From contig JAIXQR010000002.1 in NCBI GenBank assembly GCA_027485645.1, positions 62,001-126,000 of the forward strand: a DNA stretch of 64,000 bases. Direction: 5' to 3'. Position numbers and translations under genes: made by a program. Positions within the stretch are counted from its first letter, which is position 1; each line of letters starts with the position of its first letter. This DNA is from a bacterium (lineage in GTDB: Bacteria > Armatimonadota > Fimbriimonadia > Fimbriimonadales > Fimbriimonadaceae). Positions 55,804-64,000 of the stretch are shown piece after piece. Under the pieces are notes generated by a model. The model saw only the letters and a program-made list of their open reading frames with translations, ran no database searches and was not told the origin of the DNA.

Positions 55804-58746
55804 TTAGTTCGTTACGACGATCGGAATGTTGGTGCTGGTTGCGCCAAACACGCCGCCCGAGTACATCTGCCACTGGAAGTTGTAAGTTCCAGGCGTGTTC
55901 GGAGCCGTGATGTTGAACGTGAAGGTCTTCTCGGCATCTGGAGCAATCGTTTCTCCGCCGCCGAGAGGGATGCTCTTGACTCCCCATCGGGTGTTTCCGA
56001 GCGGGCTCTGGGAGATCAGCGAGTAGCCGCTTCCCCAAGTGAACGCACCGGTGTTTCGCATTCGAACCGTGACGGACTGGGTCGTGCCCTTAACCATCGT
56101 GCTTGGTGCCGTTTGCGATACAAACGAGCTGTTGCGAGGAGTGCGGACCACGACGGCAACGTTTGGAGTCAGGTCTCCAAAGTCTTCGACGCCGAGTCGT
56201 CGCATTCGCCACTGCATGTTATAGGTTCCTGGCGTGCTTGGAGCCTGGACCTTGAAGTACCACTGCTTAAGTCCGCCTGGATTGATCGTTTCCGTCGTAC
56301 CCATCTGAACGCTGGAGAGGCCCCAAGTTGTGTTGTTGTATGGGTTCTGCGAGATCAGGCGATACAGGTCAAAGGTCCAAGGCCGGGAGCCGGTGTTGTA
56401 GTACCGAATCAAGACTTCGTACTTCGTTCCCGCGCCCATCATGGTTGGGATCGACTGCTCGAAGAATCCGGCATTGTTGCCGTCGATGACGTTGACCGGA
56501 ACGTTGGTCGTGAAATCGCCGAAGCTAGCGACCGGGGCCGATCGGCGTCGCATTCGCCATTGGAAGTTGTACACACCAGCTGTGGCAGGTGCCGTGGCGG
56601 TGAAGGTGAAGGTTCGAGACGCTCCAGGAGGAACGGTCTCACCCGTGCTCAGGTCTCGTCGATTGGTGCCGAAGTTTGAGTTGCTGTACGGATTCTCGGA
56701 AACGAGGGAGAAGAGATCTGCCTGTGACCAAGTCGTGGTTCCGGTGTTCTTGACGGTAACCGAAACCGAGTATGGTCGGCCAAGGTACATCGTGGTTGGA
56801 ACGCTCTGGCTGATGAACTGAGCGTTGTTTACCGGGGTCGAAGCGACCAACTCGCCCTGTCGCATCGTGACGTTGTAGCTAGCCAGGGTGCCGGTGTCGC
56901 CAACAAAGTAGTCGCGAATCTCAAGTGTCCAGGTACCGGCTGGGTTCTCTCCCCAGAAGGCGTTTGTAGTGAACGTCCAGTTGAGATTGTCGGCTCCGTC
57001 AGAACCAACGCGAGAAATCAAGCGGGATTTGAGTCCGCTTGGCGAGGTGATGTACGCCTCGAGGTCCCCGCGGAAGGTGTGGGTGATATTGAGCGCAACC
57101 TGCACTTCCTCGAGCTTTGCGGTCGAGTTGATGCTGAAGGTTCGGGAGACGATTCCTGGAGATGTCACGTCGACCGTTGCGTCCGGAATCGCGGCGTTGA
57201 CCGTCGTGAGGCCAGTCGTGGTGGTCGTGAGAGCGGTCACTCCAGAGTACAGCGGCGCGTTCGTGATCAGCTTCTGAACGTTGATGTTGCCGAAGCCGTA
57301 GTTCGGGTTGAACTTGAGGCCGGCGCCATTGGTTTTCCAGCCGCCGTCGCTGCTGAAGGTAGCGTCAGCTACGTCAACCTGGTCGCTAAATCGAGCGAGA
57401 AGGTGCTTAGCAAAGCGAGTGTTCAGCGCAGGCTGAATCTGCTTTACGAGGCCGAGGACACCGGCAACCAGTGGGCTCGACGAGGAAGTTCCTCCGAAGA
57501 CGCTGGTGTAGTTGGTGTTTGGGAGAGTATCGAACGACGGGTTGTAACCTGGTGCACCCGTTCGGTCGACCGTCATGATTCCGGTCGAGTCCGAGCTTGG
57601 CGCGGTGATGAACACCGACGAACCGAAGCTGCTGTAGCCCGTGAACTTGCCGGCGTCGTTCAATGCCGCAACGGTGATGGAGTTAGGATCCGTCTGCAAC
57701 TGAGCGCGCGCCGTATCCTGACCGACGGCTCCGCGCGAGTTGCCTGCAGAGAAGCAGTGGATGGTTCCAGCGGTGGTCGATGTACCAAGAGCCGTGGCTT
57801 CAGCCGTCGCGTTTACGAAGCTGGCGTTGTAACCGTAGGAGTGGTTCTTGATCTTGATCTGGGTGTTCGCACCGCTAGAACGGTGAGTCGTTGCGTTCGC
57901 GAACATCGTGGTTGTTCCAGAAACAAAGTCGCAACGAAGACCAGCCACGGTCGCGAACGGCGCAATGCCAGTCACGCCGAGTCCGTTTCCGCCTCGGGCG
58001 CCAATGACACCAGTAACCGCGGTGCCGTGGTCGTCATCCGAGTAAACCGGGGTTGGGTCGCCATCGTTCTGGCCAAAGTCAAATGAATCGGCGGCCGAAT
58101 AGTTGGTCACGAGGTCTTCGTGAGTTCGCTCTAGGCCATCGTCAACAATTCCGATCACCACGCCCAGGCCGGTGATATCGATGTTCCAAGCGGCAGAGGC
58201 CTTGACATCAATGTTTGCGCCGCCGTGGTTATTCGTATTGTTTAGGTGCCACTGGCCTTTGAAGCCAGCAGGGTTATTGAAAGCGTACTGTGGGTCGTTC
58301 GGTACGAAGGCGTGCTTTTGGCGTGGAATCTTCGTTTCCTGCACCGCGTTCTCAACCGCGGAGTCCTTTGCCATCGCCTTCAGAATGTTTGGGATGGCGC
58401 TTGGTGGGGCGTTCAGCACGACCTGGTTCGACGGGTAGACCCGGCTGACCGTGAGGCCGTAGTACGCAGCGAAAAGGTCTGGGTTGATGCCTGGCTTCAG
58501 CTTCGCCGAAATTTGCGGCAGAAACTGAACGGATTCTTCCTGCAAGATCGCGTTCGGATACTTCTTCAGGGCGATCTTGCGGGCGATATCCGCCCGACCG
58601 TCCCCGGCATATTTGCCCGCGGTGATGATTTGACCTTGGCCGGCGAACGCCGAACCGCTTGCTCCGATCAACGAACCTACAACCGCAAGCGCAAGCGCCC
58701 CAGTTCGGCTCATTGATGTGAGTTTGAAACGAATGCTCGATTTCAT
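55804..58746 (-). CDS. Secreted subtilisin-like protease with P domain and three C-terminal Ig-like repeats
   Basis: A 980-aa exported protease. Signal peptide near residues 13-35 (SRTGALALAVVGSLIGASG), a propeptide-like region, then the S8 domain: Asp-202 in GIVDDGLE, His-240 in DDHGTAVTG, oxyanion Asn-336 in FSAGNS and Ser-421 in GGTSSSSPL. A P/homoB domain follows (VSRTFSINSTAKLEEVQV to LEIRDYFVGDTGTLASYNV), the arrangement of kexin/furin-type proteases. Three repeats of about 105 aa close the protein, each with W-x-x-G/N patterns (NTGTTTWSQADLFSLVSENP, and two alike), resembling NBR1-type Ig-like domains. ATG 58746 places the signal at the start. Confidence 0.88.
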   Translation of the reverse strand: MKSSIRFKLTSMSRTGALALAVVGSLIGASGSAFAGQGQIITAGKYAGDGRADIARKIALKKYPNAILQEESVQFLPQISAKLKPGINPDLFAAYYGLTVSRVYPSNQVVLNAPPSAIPNILKAMAKDSAVENAVQETKIPRQKHAFVPNDPQYAFNNPAGFKGQWHLNNTNNHGGANIDVKASAAWNIDITGLGVVIGIVDDGLERTHEDLVTNYSAADSFDFGQNDGDPTPVYSDDDHGTAVTGVIGARGGNGLGVTGIAPFATVAGLRCDFVSGTTTMFANATTHRSSGANTQIKIKNHSYGYNASFVNATAEATALGTSTTAGTIHCFSAGNSRGAVGQDTARAQLQTDPNSITVAALNDAGKFTGYSSFGSSVFITAPSSDSTGIMTVDRTGAPGYNPSFDTLPNTNYTSVFGGTSSSSPLVAGVLGLVKQIQPALNTRFAKHLLARFSDQVDVADATFSSDGGWKTNGAGLKFNPNYGFGNINVQKLITNAPLYSGVTALTTTTTGLTTVNAAIPDATVDVTSPGIVSRTFSINSTAKLEEVQVALNITHTFRGDLEAYITSPSGLKSRLISRVGSDGADNLNWTFTTNAFWGENPAGTWTLEIRDYFVGDTGTLASYNVTMRQGELVASTPVNNAQFISQSVPTTMYLGRPYSVSVTVKNTGTTTWSQADLFSLVSENPYSNSNFGTNRRDLSTGETVPPGASRTFTFTATAPATAGVYNFQWRMRRRSAPVASFGDFTTNVPVNVIDGNNAGFFEQSIPTMMGAGTKYEVLIRYYNTGSRPWTFDLYRLISQNPYNNTTWGLSSVQMGTTETINPGGLKQWYFKVQAPSTPGTYNMQWRMRRLGVEDFGDLTPNVAVVVRTPRNSSFVSQTAPSTMVKGTTQSVTVRMRNTGAFTWGSGYSLISQSPLGNTRWGVKSIPLGGGETIAPDAEKTFTFNITAPNTPGTYNFQWQMYSGGVFGATSTNIPIVVTN

Positions 58747-58920
58747 AATTAACTCTAAAGGGTCCAGACGTAGGAACCCCACAACCTCCAACAGGATAGC
58801 GGACTTCTTCCAACCCAATAACGTTCCCAAAACTTTCGGCCAGGATTTTTGACTTTTTCTTCCGAGTCTGTCCCAGCTTTAATCGGTTTAGGTTCGATGC
58901 CGGCTTCCGAGCCAACTCAT

Positions 58921-60375
58921 CTAATTGTTGGAACCCATGTCCGCGTTGCGATAGCCCTTTGTGGCGGGTTCTCGCTTGGCGGCGGATGCTAGGAGGGCGA
59001 TGGCTTGCTTTTTTTGGGTCGCGTGGTCGACGATGGGGCGGGGGTAGGTTTCGCTTAGCTCGATCCCGGCGGATTTCAGGTCAAAGAGCGGAGCGGTTGC
59101 CGGCGCGTGGATGTATTTGGTGGGAAGGGCGCGGAGTTCGGGGATCCATTCACGAATGAAAGTGCCATCGGCATCGAACCGTTCGCTCTGCAGGGCTGGG
59201 TTGAAGATGCGGAAGTACGGCTGGGCGTCAGCGCCGGTGCTGGCGGCCCATTGCCAGCCGCCGTTGTTCGAGGCGAGCTCGAAGTCGAGCAACTTTTCCG
59301 CGAAGTACGACTCGCCCAGCTTCCAATCGATCAGCAAATCCTTCGTGAGGAACGAGGCGACGATCATGCGGAGGCGGTTGTGCATCCAGCCGGTGGCGTT
59401 GAGGCAGCGCATGGCCGCATCCACGATTGGGTACCCAGTTTGACCTTTACACCAAGCCTCGAAATGCTCGGGCTTGCCGGGCCAGATGAGTCCATCAAAC
59501 TGTGGTTGGAAGGTGCCTTTCACCACGTGCGGGTTGTTCCAAAGCAAGTCCTGATAGAACTCCCGCCAGATGAGTTCGTTCAGCCACTTTTCGCCTTCGT
59601 CGCCCACTTCATAGGCCCGACGCACCATCTCGCGAACGCTGACGGTGCCGAACCGAAGATGGACGCTCATGCTGCTAGTTCCGGGTTTGCTGGGGAAGTT
59701 TCGGGCTTCTTCGTATTCGCGAATCTTCGGCTGGAACTCATTCAGTCGGCTCATCGCGCCATTTTGTCCGGGCTCCAACCAAAGCTCGGCTTCGGCAAAG
59801 CCAAGATTTGTGAGGCTCCAGGTCGGCACGCGGCGCGGGTCGAGTTGAAGAAGTTTCGACAGGTCAGGAGTCAGCACGGGCGCGTTTCGGCGAACGTCGG
59901 TCAGCTTCTTCCATGCTCGGCTGAACGGAGTGAAGACGCGAAACGGCGTTCCGCTCTGCGAGAGCACCACGCCGGGTTCATGAATCACGGTGTCTTGGAC
60001 CGTGCGGAACCGATCGCCAAGCGCCTTCTTTACGGCAACGTCTCTGGACCGAGCGTAAGGTTCGTAGTCTCGTGCGGTCACCACGAGGTCAGCTGCGAAC
60101 TCTTCGACCAACTCCGGGATAAGGGTGAGAGGATCACCGTGCCGAACCCAAAGCGCAGCATCATGCTCGCGCAAAACGTCGTCTACCTGTTGCAACGATT
60201 GGTGAATGAACGTCACTCGGCGGTCGTCATGGGGCAGCGAGGCGAGGATGTTCGAATCGAAGATGAACACGACCTGCACCTCTTCAGCGTGTTCGCAGGC
60301 GTAGTGCAACGCGGCGTGGTCCGACGTGCGCAGGTCGCGACGAATCCAACACAAAGCACGCTTCACCCGGGACAT
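58921..60375 (-). CDS. phrB: Deoxyribodipyrimidine photolyase
   Basis: A 484-aa FAD enzyme that splits cyclobutane pyrimidine dimers with light. The N-terminal antenna-binding Rossmann domain (ALCWIRRDLRTSDHAAL) is followed by the FAD domain with the LNELIWREFYQDLL, WCKGQTGYPIVDAAMRCLNATGWMHNR and ASTGADAQPYFRIFNP motifs; tryptophans for electron transfer are in place. ATG 60375 preferred over TTG 60381. It is followed on the same strand by no repair gene. It sits 17 nt downstream of the RibD-C gene, so they are possibly co-transcribed. Confidence 0.95.
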   Translation of the reverse strand: MSRVKRALCWIRRDLRTSDHAALHYACEHAEEVQVVFIFDSNILASLPHDDRRVTFIHQSLQQVDDVLREHDAALWVRHGDPLTLIPELVEEFAADLVVTARDYEPYARSRDVAVKKALGDRFRTVQDTVIHEPGVVLSQSGTPFRVFTPFSRAWKKLTDVRRNAPVLTPDLSKLLQLDPRRVPTWSLTNLGFAEAELWLEPGQNGAMSRLNEFQPKIREYEEARNFPSKPGTSSMSVHLRFGTVSVREMVRRAYEVGDEGEKWLNELIWREFYQDLLWNNPHVVKGTFQPQFDGLIWPGKPEHFEAWCKGQTGYPIVDAAMRCLNATGWMHNRLRMIVASFLTKDLLIDWKLGESYFAEKLLDFELASNNGGWQWAASTGADAQPYFRIFNPALQSERFDADGTFIREWIPELRALPTKYIHAPATAPLFDLKSAGIELSETYPRPIVDHATQKKQAIALLASAAKREPATKGYRNADMGSNN

Positions 60376-60392
60376 TCCCAAGAACTACGTGC

Positions 60393-61142
60393 CTAGGCCG
60401 CGGGTCGTCGCCGGTACCGCAGGAACAACTCGTCTTCCACCTGGTGGGTTTCGACGAGTTGGAACTTCTGGATCTCGGCCCGCCCTAGGGGATGGCCGTC
60501 CGCAATGGTCGGCACGTCGCGCCCGAGTTTGATCTTTGGCGCGAGGGTGAGGAAAATCTCGTCGACTAGTCCAGCACCAAAGAACTGGGCATTGATCTCG
60601 CTACCGCCGAGCACTAACAAGTGCCGCACGCCGTCAGCGTGGAGCTTAGAAAGCAGCGCAGAGAAGTCCACCGAATCCTCCCCAAATGAAACTTTCTCAA
60701 TGGGTTGTGGATAATCCACCGAGCAAGATTGCGGGACCACAACCATCGGTTCTCCATTGCCCAAGTAGCCCGAGTCGAGCGGAACATTGCCCGTTTTCGA
60801 AACGACGATCCGCTTTGCGGTGTTAGGGTTCCAACTCTTCTGGGCGGCGCGCAAAGTTTCCGCGCCAAGAAGGACGGCATCGGCCGCCGCCTCGATCCGC
60901 TTCATCAGGATCTTGTCGGTCTTCGACCCGAGGTCGTGCACGCTCTCGTTCCGCTCGCCGGTGATGATCTTGCCATCGATGGTGCTCACCATGTTAATGA
61001 ATACATAGGGCCGACCCTCTTGGCCGGCCGAGAACGAGAGCGATTCGTAGATGTGGATGTTTAGGCTCCAGATTGGGCGGCCTGAATCGCTTTGCGCAAA
61101 ACAAGCGTCGGCTGTTCGGCATAGCGCTCGTCGCCAATCCAA
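60393..61142 (-). CDS. RibD C-terminal/dihydrofolate-reductase-like reductase
   Basis: A RibD_C-type NADPH reductase: GRPYVFINMVSTIDGKIIT, ADAVLLGAETLRA and a late HLLVLGGSEINAQFFGAGLVDEIFLTLAPK. These enzymes reduce pyrimidine or related substrates; without a deaminase domain the role is open. The start is problematic. The first beta strand has no ATG/GTG/TTG; upstream TTG 61142 overlaps the DsbA-like gene by 82 nt and lacks a Shine-Dalgarno sequence. An ATC at 61058 follows GGAG at a fair distance, right after the DsbA stop. ATG 60992 would delete the first strand. The longest frame is given. Confidence 0.75.
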   Translation of the reverse strand: MDWRRALCRTADACFAQSDSGRPIWSLNIHIYESLSFSAGQEGRPYVFINMVSTIDGKIITGERNESVHDLGSKTDKILMKRIEAAADAVLLGAETLRAAQKSWNPNTAKRIVVSKTGNVPLDSGYLGNGEPMVVVPQSCSVDYPQPIEKVSFGEDSVDFSALLSKLHADGVRHLLVLGGSEINAQFFGAGLVDEIFLTLAPKIKLGRDVPTIADGHPLGRAEIQKFQLVETHQVEDELFLRYRRRPAA

Positions 61143-61666
61143 TAGGTTGGTACGTTGTAAACGCCCTTTTCATACGCGGGATCGTCGAAGCCGACGAGGT
61201 TTTCGAAGTAGCGCCGCTCCTCAATCGACGCTCGCAGTTCGGAGACGTCGCCCAAGATCGGCTTCGCGATCTCAAGAATGACATCCAACTCGCCGATGTG
61301 CTCACCGCGAAGCCAAAACGCTTCGTACAAAGCCGCATTAATCTCTTCTGCTTTACCAATCGTCTTGGCGAACTCGACCGCGAGGTGAGCTTTTGTCGTT
61401 CGGATGCGCTTCGGCCGTTCGATCACGGGGATTTCCATCTCTTCCAAGTGCAAGAGAAACTCGAGTCGACTTGGAATTTTCGGCTTGTTTGGGATTGCGG
61501 GAGTCGGCGAGTTTGGTTCCGGAAACTCCAGCACTTCCGGCCAAAGTTCGTAGCCGATCCAATCGAACGTCACATCGAATTCTGCCGTGAGTTTGCGGGT
61601 CTGAATCAGAGCGACCCAGCACCAAGGGCAAACGAAGTCGTGAGCGACCGGTATTGTTAGAGGCAT
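61061..61666 (-). CDS. DsbA-family thiol oxidoreductase (FrnE-like)
   Basis: A 201-aa thioredoxin-fold protein with an inserted helical domain. The active site CPWCW is near residue 13 (FVCPWCWVALIQ), and the cis-proline loop region is VPTYWIGDERY. No signal peptide, so it is probably cytoplasmic like FrnE-type proteins, which act in disulfide chemistry or polyketide pathways. ATG 61666 is fixed by homology; its start codon overlaps the start codon of the divergent lipoprotein gene. Confidence 0.88.
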   Translation of the reverse strand: MPLTIPVAHDFVCPWCWVALIQTRKLTAEFDVTFDWIGYELWPEVLEFPEPNSPTPAIPNKPKIPSRLEFLLHLEEMEIPVIERPKRIRTTKAHLAVEFAKTIGKAEEINAALYEAFWLRGEHIGELDVILEIAKPILGDVSELRASIEERRYFENLVGFDDPAYEKGVYNVPTYWIGDERYAEQPTLVLRKAIQAAQSGA

Positions 61667-62057
61667 GGATCGATTCTGGCGCACCGCCCTAGCCGGAATC
61701 GTCGCAGGCCTAGGATTGTTTGGCTGCACCGGCCAAACCACTACGGGTGCATGGTACGGGCCGCTTCCTCTGAAAGATGCAAAGGAGTGCCGAATCCGGA
61801 TCTTTGAGAACCGAACCTTCGATTTCAGCTGTCAGCAAGATCGCTGGCTTGGAGCAGGGCAGGTGACCGTGTCAGATAGTAAGTTCGTGTTCAAGTGCCT
61901 GGCGATCAGCGAAAAAGGAAAGGTCCGAAAAACCGATCTGCCCAAGTTGGAGATTGGTTTCGTCGGAAACGGGAACGTGCTTACCGTCGAGTTTCCGGAC
62001 GGAACGCAGCATAAGTGGGAACGTGCATATCGCCCTCCGCCGCAGCCCACTTTCTAG
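61665..62057 (+). CDS. Small lipoprotein of unknown function
   Basis: A 130-aa protein with a lipobox (AGLGLFGCTG), then one small beta domain with repeating charged strands (AWYGPLPLKDAKECRIRIF, FDFSCQQDRW, GVGNGNVLTVEF-like strands). It resembles extracytoplasmic lipocalin-like barrels in pattern only. Start ATG 61665 is on the opposite strand and shares two bases with the DsbA-like start. No Shine-Dalgarno sequence is seen. Confidence 0.7.
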   Translation: MDRFWRTALAGIVAGLGLFGCTGQTTTGAWYGPLPLKDAKECRIRIFENRTFDFSCQQDRWLGAGQVTVSDSKFVFKCLAISEKGKVRKTDLPKLEIGFVGNGNVLTVEFPDGTQHKWERAYRPPPQPTF

Positions 62058-62095
62058 GCTGTACAACTTAGTAAGCAATCCGTTATGATTGCACC

Positions 62096-64000
62096 ATGCG
62101 TATTGATTTTCGGCCACTGAGCCTTCTTGGGCTTGTGGCGTTGTTTGGCTGTGGTGGCTCGGGCGGCGGCGGGGGGAGCGCGCTTCCAATAGATCCCGTT
62201 CCTTCGACAGAAAAGGGGACAGCGAAGTTCTCGGTCGACGTTGCCACCGGAAAGGTTGCAATCACTCCACTGGAAATTGGCTCTACGAAGTCGGCCGTGC
62301 TGGGCGGATCGGCTGTAACTTTTGAAACGACAACTCTGCTCTCGGAGGGTGGCGAGGTTGGTCGTCGTGCGGTTCGGGTTCGGCTGAAAAACAACTTACA
62401 AGAAGCGCTTGGTGTCGGCCGACCGATTCGAATTCAGTTTGGAGCTTTTGGACCTGCAACCACCTATCCAACCGACCTGCGGTCGATGGCGACGGTGAGT
62501 ACGCCACTTCGAGATTCCACGGCCGGTGGCTACCTGGATGGCCCGGCGGGTTCGGCATTGCTCACCAATCCAAGCGCGGTTGCCGTCGGGAAAGACGGCT
62601 CGATTTACTTCAACGGAACCGATAACCGGATTCGAAAGCTCTCCGATGGGTACGTTTCGACGGTTGCCCAGAACGTTCCGGCCACCGGTTTGGTTTATCT
62701 CACCGATGCGGTCAGCGGGCGCGAATATCTGGTTGCCTCGTGCGCGAGCCTGAACAGCATCAAACTGGTCCCGATTGCGAGCGGCAGCGTCACCACGTGG
62801 GCTGGTGCAGATAATGTTGCCGGAAACATCAATGGCGCCGCGACAACCGCGCGGTTTTCATCGCCCTTAGGAGTTGGAATTGACGCCAGCCAAAGCCAAG
62901 TTCTGGTCGCGGATACGACGAACGGTGCGATCCGCGCGATTCCATTCAGCTTCGTCGGTGGAAACCTCGTCGCAGGCACGGTCAGTAGCCGCTACTCCGG
63001 CCTCACAAACCCAACCAACGTCCACGTCTCTGAAAATCGCAGCGTTGCGGTGACCGAAACGAGTTCGAACCGTGTTCGAATTTACAACGCCGGCTCGAGT
63101 CGAGAGGCGATTTTTGGGGGCACCCTCGGAAACGTGAACGGCGACGGAAACGTCGCTCGTTTTGCCGGACCACGGGGCATCACTTCTTTAGGCAACACCT
63201 TCTACGTTTCGGATGGCGACAACAACCAGATCCGGCGAATTGAGCTTAAGGACGGCGCCGCTCCGCTATTAGCGGCTAACTGGACGGTCAGTGTCCTAGC
63301 CGGCTCGGGCAGTTCTGGCTTTGCAGACGGCCCTGGCACCACCGCAATCTTTGGCAACGTAGTGGGAATAACGACGGATGGTCAAGGACGTTTGTTGGTC
63401 GCGGATAACTCTGCGAACGCCATTCGCCGAATCGTTTCCGAGGGTGCTTTCGACTTCGGAAGCCCAACGGGGTCGTCCGCCGGCCAAGCCAGCCTTGCAA
63501 ACCCAACAGGGTTTGCGGACCTCAACGGGCTACAGCGACCGTACATCGATATTTCTCAAAGGGTTGAACCCGGACAATCCATTGATGTTGGCGAGTGGCA
63601 GTTCTCGATTCCATCGACCGTCACGTCCTTCCGATTCGCGGTAACCGTCGAAGCGGGAACGAGCGTTTACGCAGGACTTGAGGCAGTTTTGAATCAATCT
63701 GGCGGGCCCGGATCGCCGAACGTAGTGGCACAGTATCTGTCTCGAAATACGGCATCCGGAGGTCTCGTTGGGCGGATTGACAATGTTGCCTTTGACTCCA
63801 CGACTACTTATATGACCACCGATGCTGCCGGAAACATGTATCTTTCCGAGGGTGCACTTCGGGTTATTCGTCGCCTTGACACGGCCGGAAATGTCACCTT
63901 GGTCGCTGGAAAGTCGTTGACCGTTGGGTCGACGGATGGAGTCGGCAGCGATGCACGGTTTGGGTACCCAAATGCGATTCAGGTAAACGCAGCCGGGACA
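62096..64000 (+). CDS. Lipoprotein with NHL-type beta-propeller repeats (3' end beyond window)
   Basis: An open frame of 635 codons from ATG 62096 to the window edge, without stop. The N-terminus is a lipoprotein signal (LLGLVALFGCGGSGGGG). Repeats with the NHL pattern follow: NPSAVAVGKDGSIYFNGTDNRIRKL, LGVGIDASQSQVLVADTTNGAIRAI, GPRGITSLGNTFYVSDGDNNQIRRI and VVGITTDGQGRLLVADNSANAIRRI, each about 40-60 aa apart, typical of a six-bladed propeller. An additional beta domain appears at about 475-560. Surface-exposed binding protein of unknown ligand; the C-terminus is unseen. Confidence 0.85.
   Translation, partial: MRIDFRPLSLLGLVALFGCGGSGGGGGSALPIDPVPSTEKGTAKFSVDVATGKVAITPLEIGSTKSAVLGGSAVTFETTTLLSEGGEVGRRAVRVRLKNNLQEALGVGRPIRIQFGAFGPATTYPTDLRSMATVSTPLRDSTAGGYLDGPAGSALLTNPSAVAVGKDGSIYFNGTDNRIRKLSDGYVSTVAQNVPATGLVYLTDAVSGREYLVASCASLNSIKLVPIASGSVTTWAGADNVAGNINGAATTARFSSPLGVGIDASQSQVLVADTTNGAIRAIPFSFVGGNLVAGTVSSRYSGLTNPTNVHVSENRSVAVTETSSNRVRIYNAGSSREAIFGGTLGNVNGDGNVARFAGPRGITSLGNTFYVSDGDNNQIRRIELKDGAAPLLAANWTVSVLAGSGSSGFADGPGTTAIFGNVVGITTDGQGRLLVADNSANAIRRIVSEGAFDFGSPTGSSAGQASLANPTGFADLNGLQRPYIDISQRVEPGQSIDVGEWQFSIPSTVTSFRFAVTVEAGTSVYAGLEAVLNQSGGPGSPNVVAQYLSRNTASGGLVGRIDNVAFDSTTTYMTTDAAGNMYLSEGALRVIRRLDTAGNVTLVAGKSLTVGSTDGVGSDARFGYPNAIQVNAAGT

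Noticed and set aside
57079-58086. 335-codon frame on the plus strand
   Set aside because: Antisense to the subtilase gene, low-complexity arginine/serine/valine composition.
59107-60396. 429-codon frame on the plus strand
   Set aside because: Shadow of the photolyase gene.

Overview
The window looks like a chromosomal segment of an Armatimonadota bacterium, most likely close to Fimbriimonadia. This is inferred from gene content, not from a marker tree. Pointers are an FADG-type prepilin-like protein paired with a tiny lipoprotein, a diderm type IV pilus secretin, many small lipoproteins and secreted hypotheticals, moderately high GC, frequent GTG/TTG starts, and core genes scattered away from their usual operons (lone nuoG, atpDC, sdhC and a fused E1).

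Layout. 1-2880: an accessory patch with RHS polymorphic-toxin remnants (a C-terminal tip, a displaced copy, small membrane proteins that may be immunity proteins) set among hairpin-forming dispersed repeats. 2880-13182: nuoG, a glycerophosphodiesterase, beta-mannosidase, an M20 amidohydrolase, atpD-atpC, a dienelactone hydrolase, a candidate structured RNA and a lipoprotein. 13298-20131: homogentisate dioxygenase, a FlgM-like small protein, an SPFH protein, a CADD/TenA-like enzyme, zinc-ribbon proteins, a lipoprotein and a methyltransferase. 20157-24598: a TPR protein and an HTTM-centred operon. 24640-30402: dxs, a prepilin-like protein with a lipoprotein, yajQ, msrA and mannose-1-phosphate guanylyltransferase.

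30466-42385 is the centrepiece, a type IV pilus locus: extension ATPase (PilB), platform protein (PilC), seven consecutive pilin genes, a PilM-PilN fusion, PilO, secretin PilQ and a PilP-like protein. The last five pilins are each exactly 130 aa, nearly identical at the N-terminus, each followed by its own hairpin terminator and preceded by its own leader. Leaders fall into two conserved classes whose grouping does not match that of the coding sequences, which points to gene conversion. The second pilin has a hairpin that would bury both its Shine-Dalgarno sequence and its start codon.

42382-64000: serA, tRNA-Leu(CAA), a YCII protein, a GH2/GH5-like glycosidase behind a perfect LacI-type palindrome, lipoproteins, a ChaN-like protein, rpsU, the ybeY-(dgkA-PAP2)-CNNM/CBS operon, a signal-bearing Fe/Mn superoxide dismutase, DinB, enolase, SdhC, an E1 alpha-beta fusion, a large secreted subtilase, photolyase, a RibD-C reductase, a DsbA-like protein and two lipoproteins, the last an NHL-repeat protein that runs off the window. 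I see no CRISPR array, no complete transposase, no prophage and no origin.
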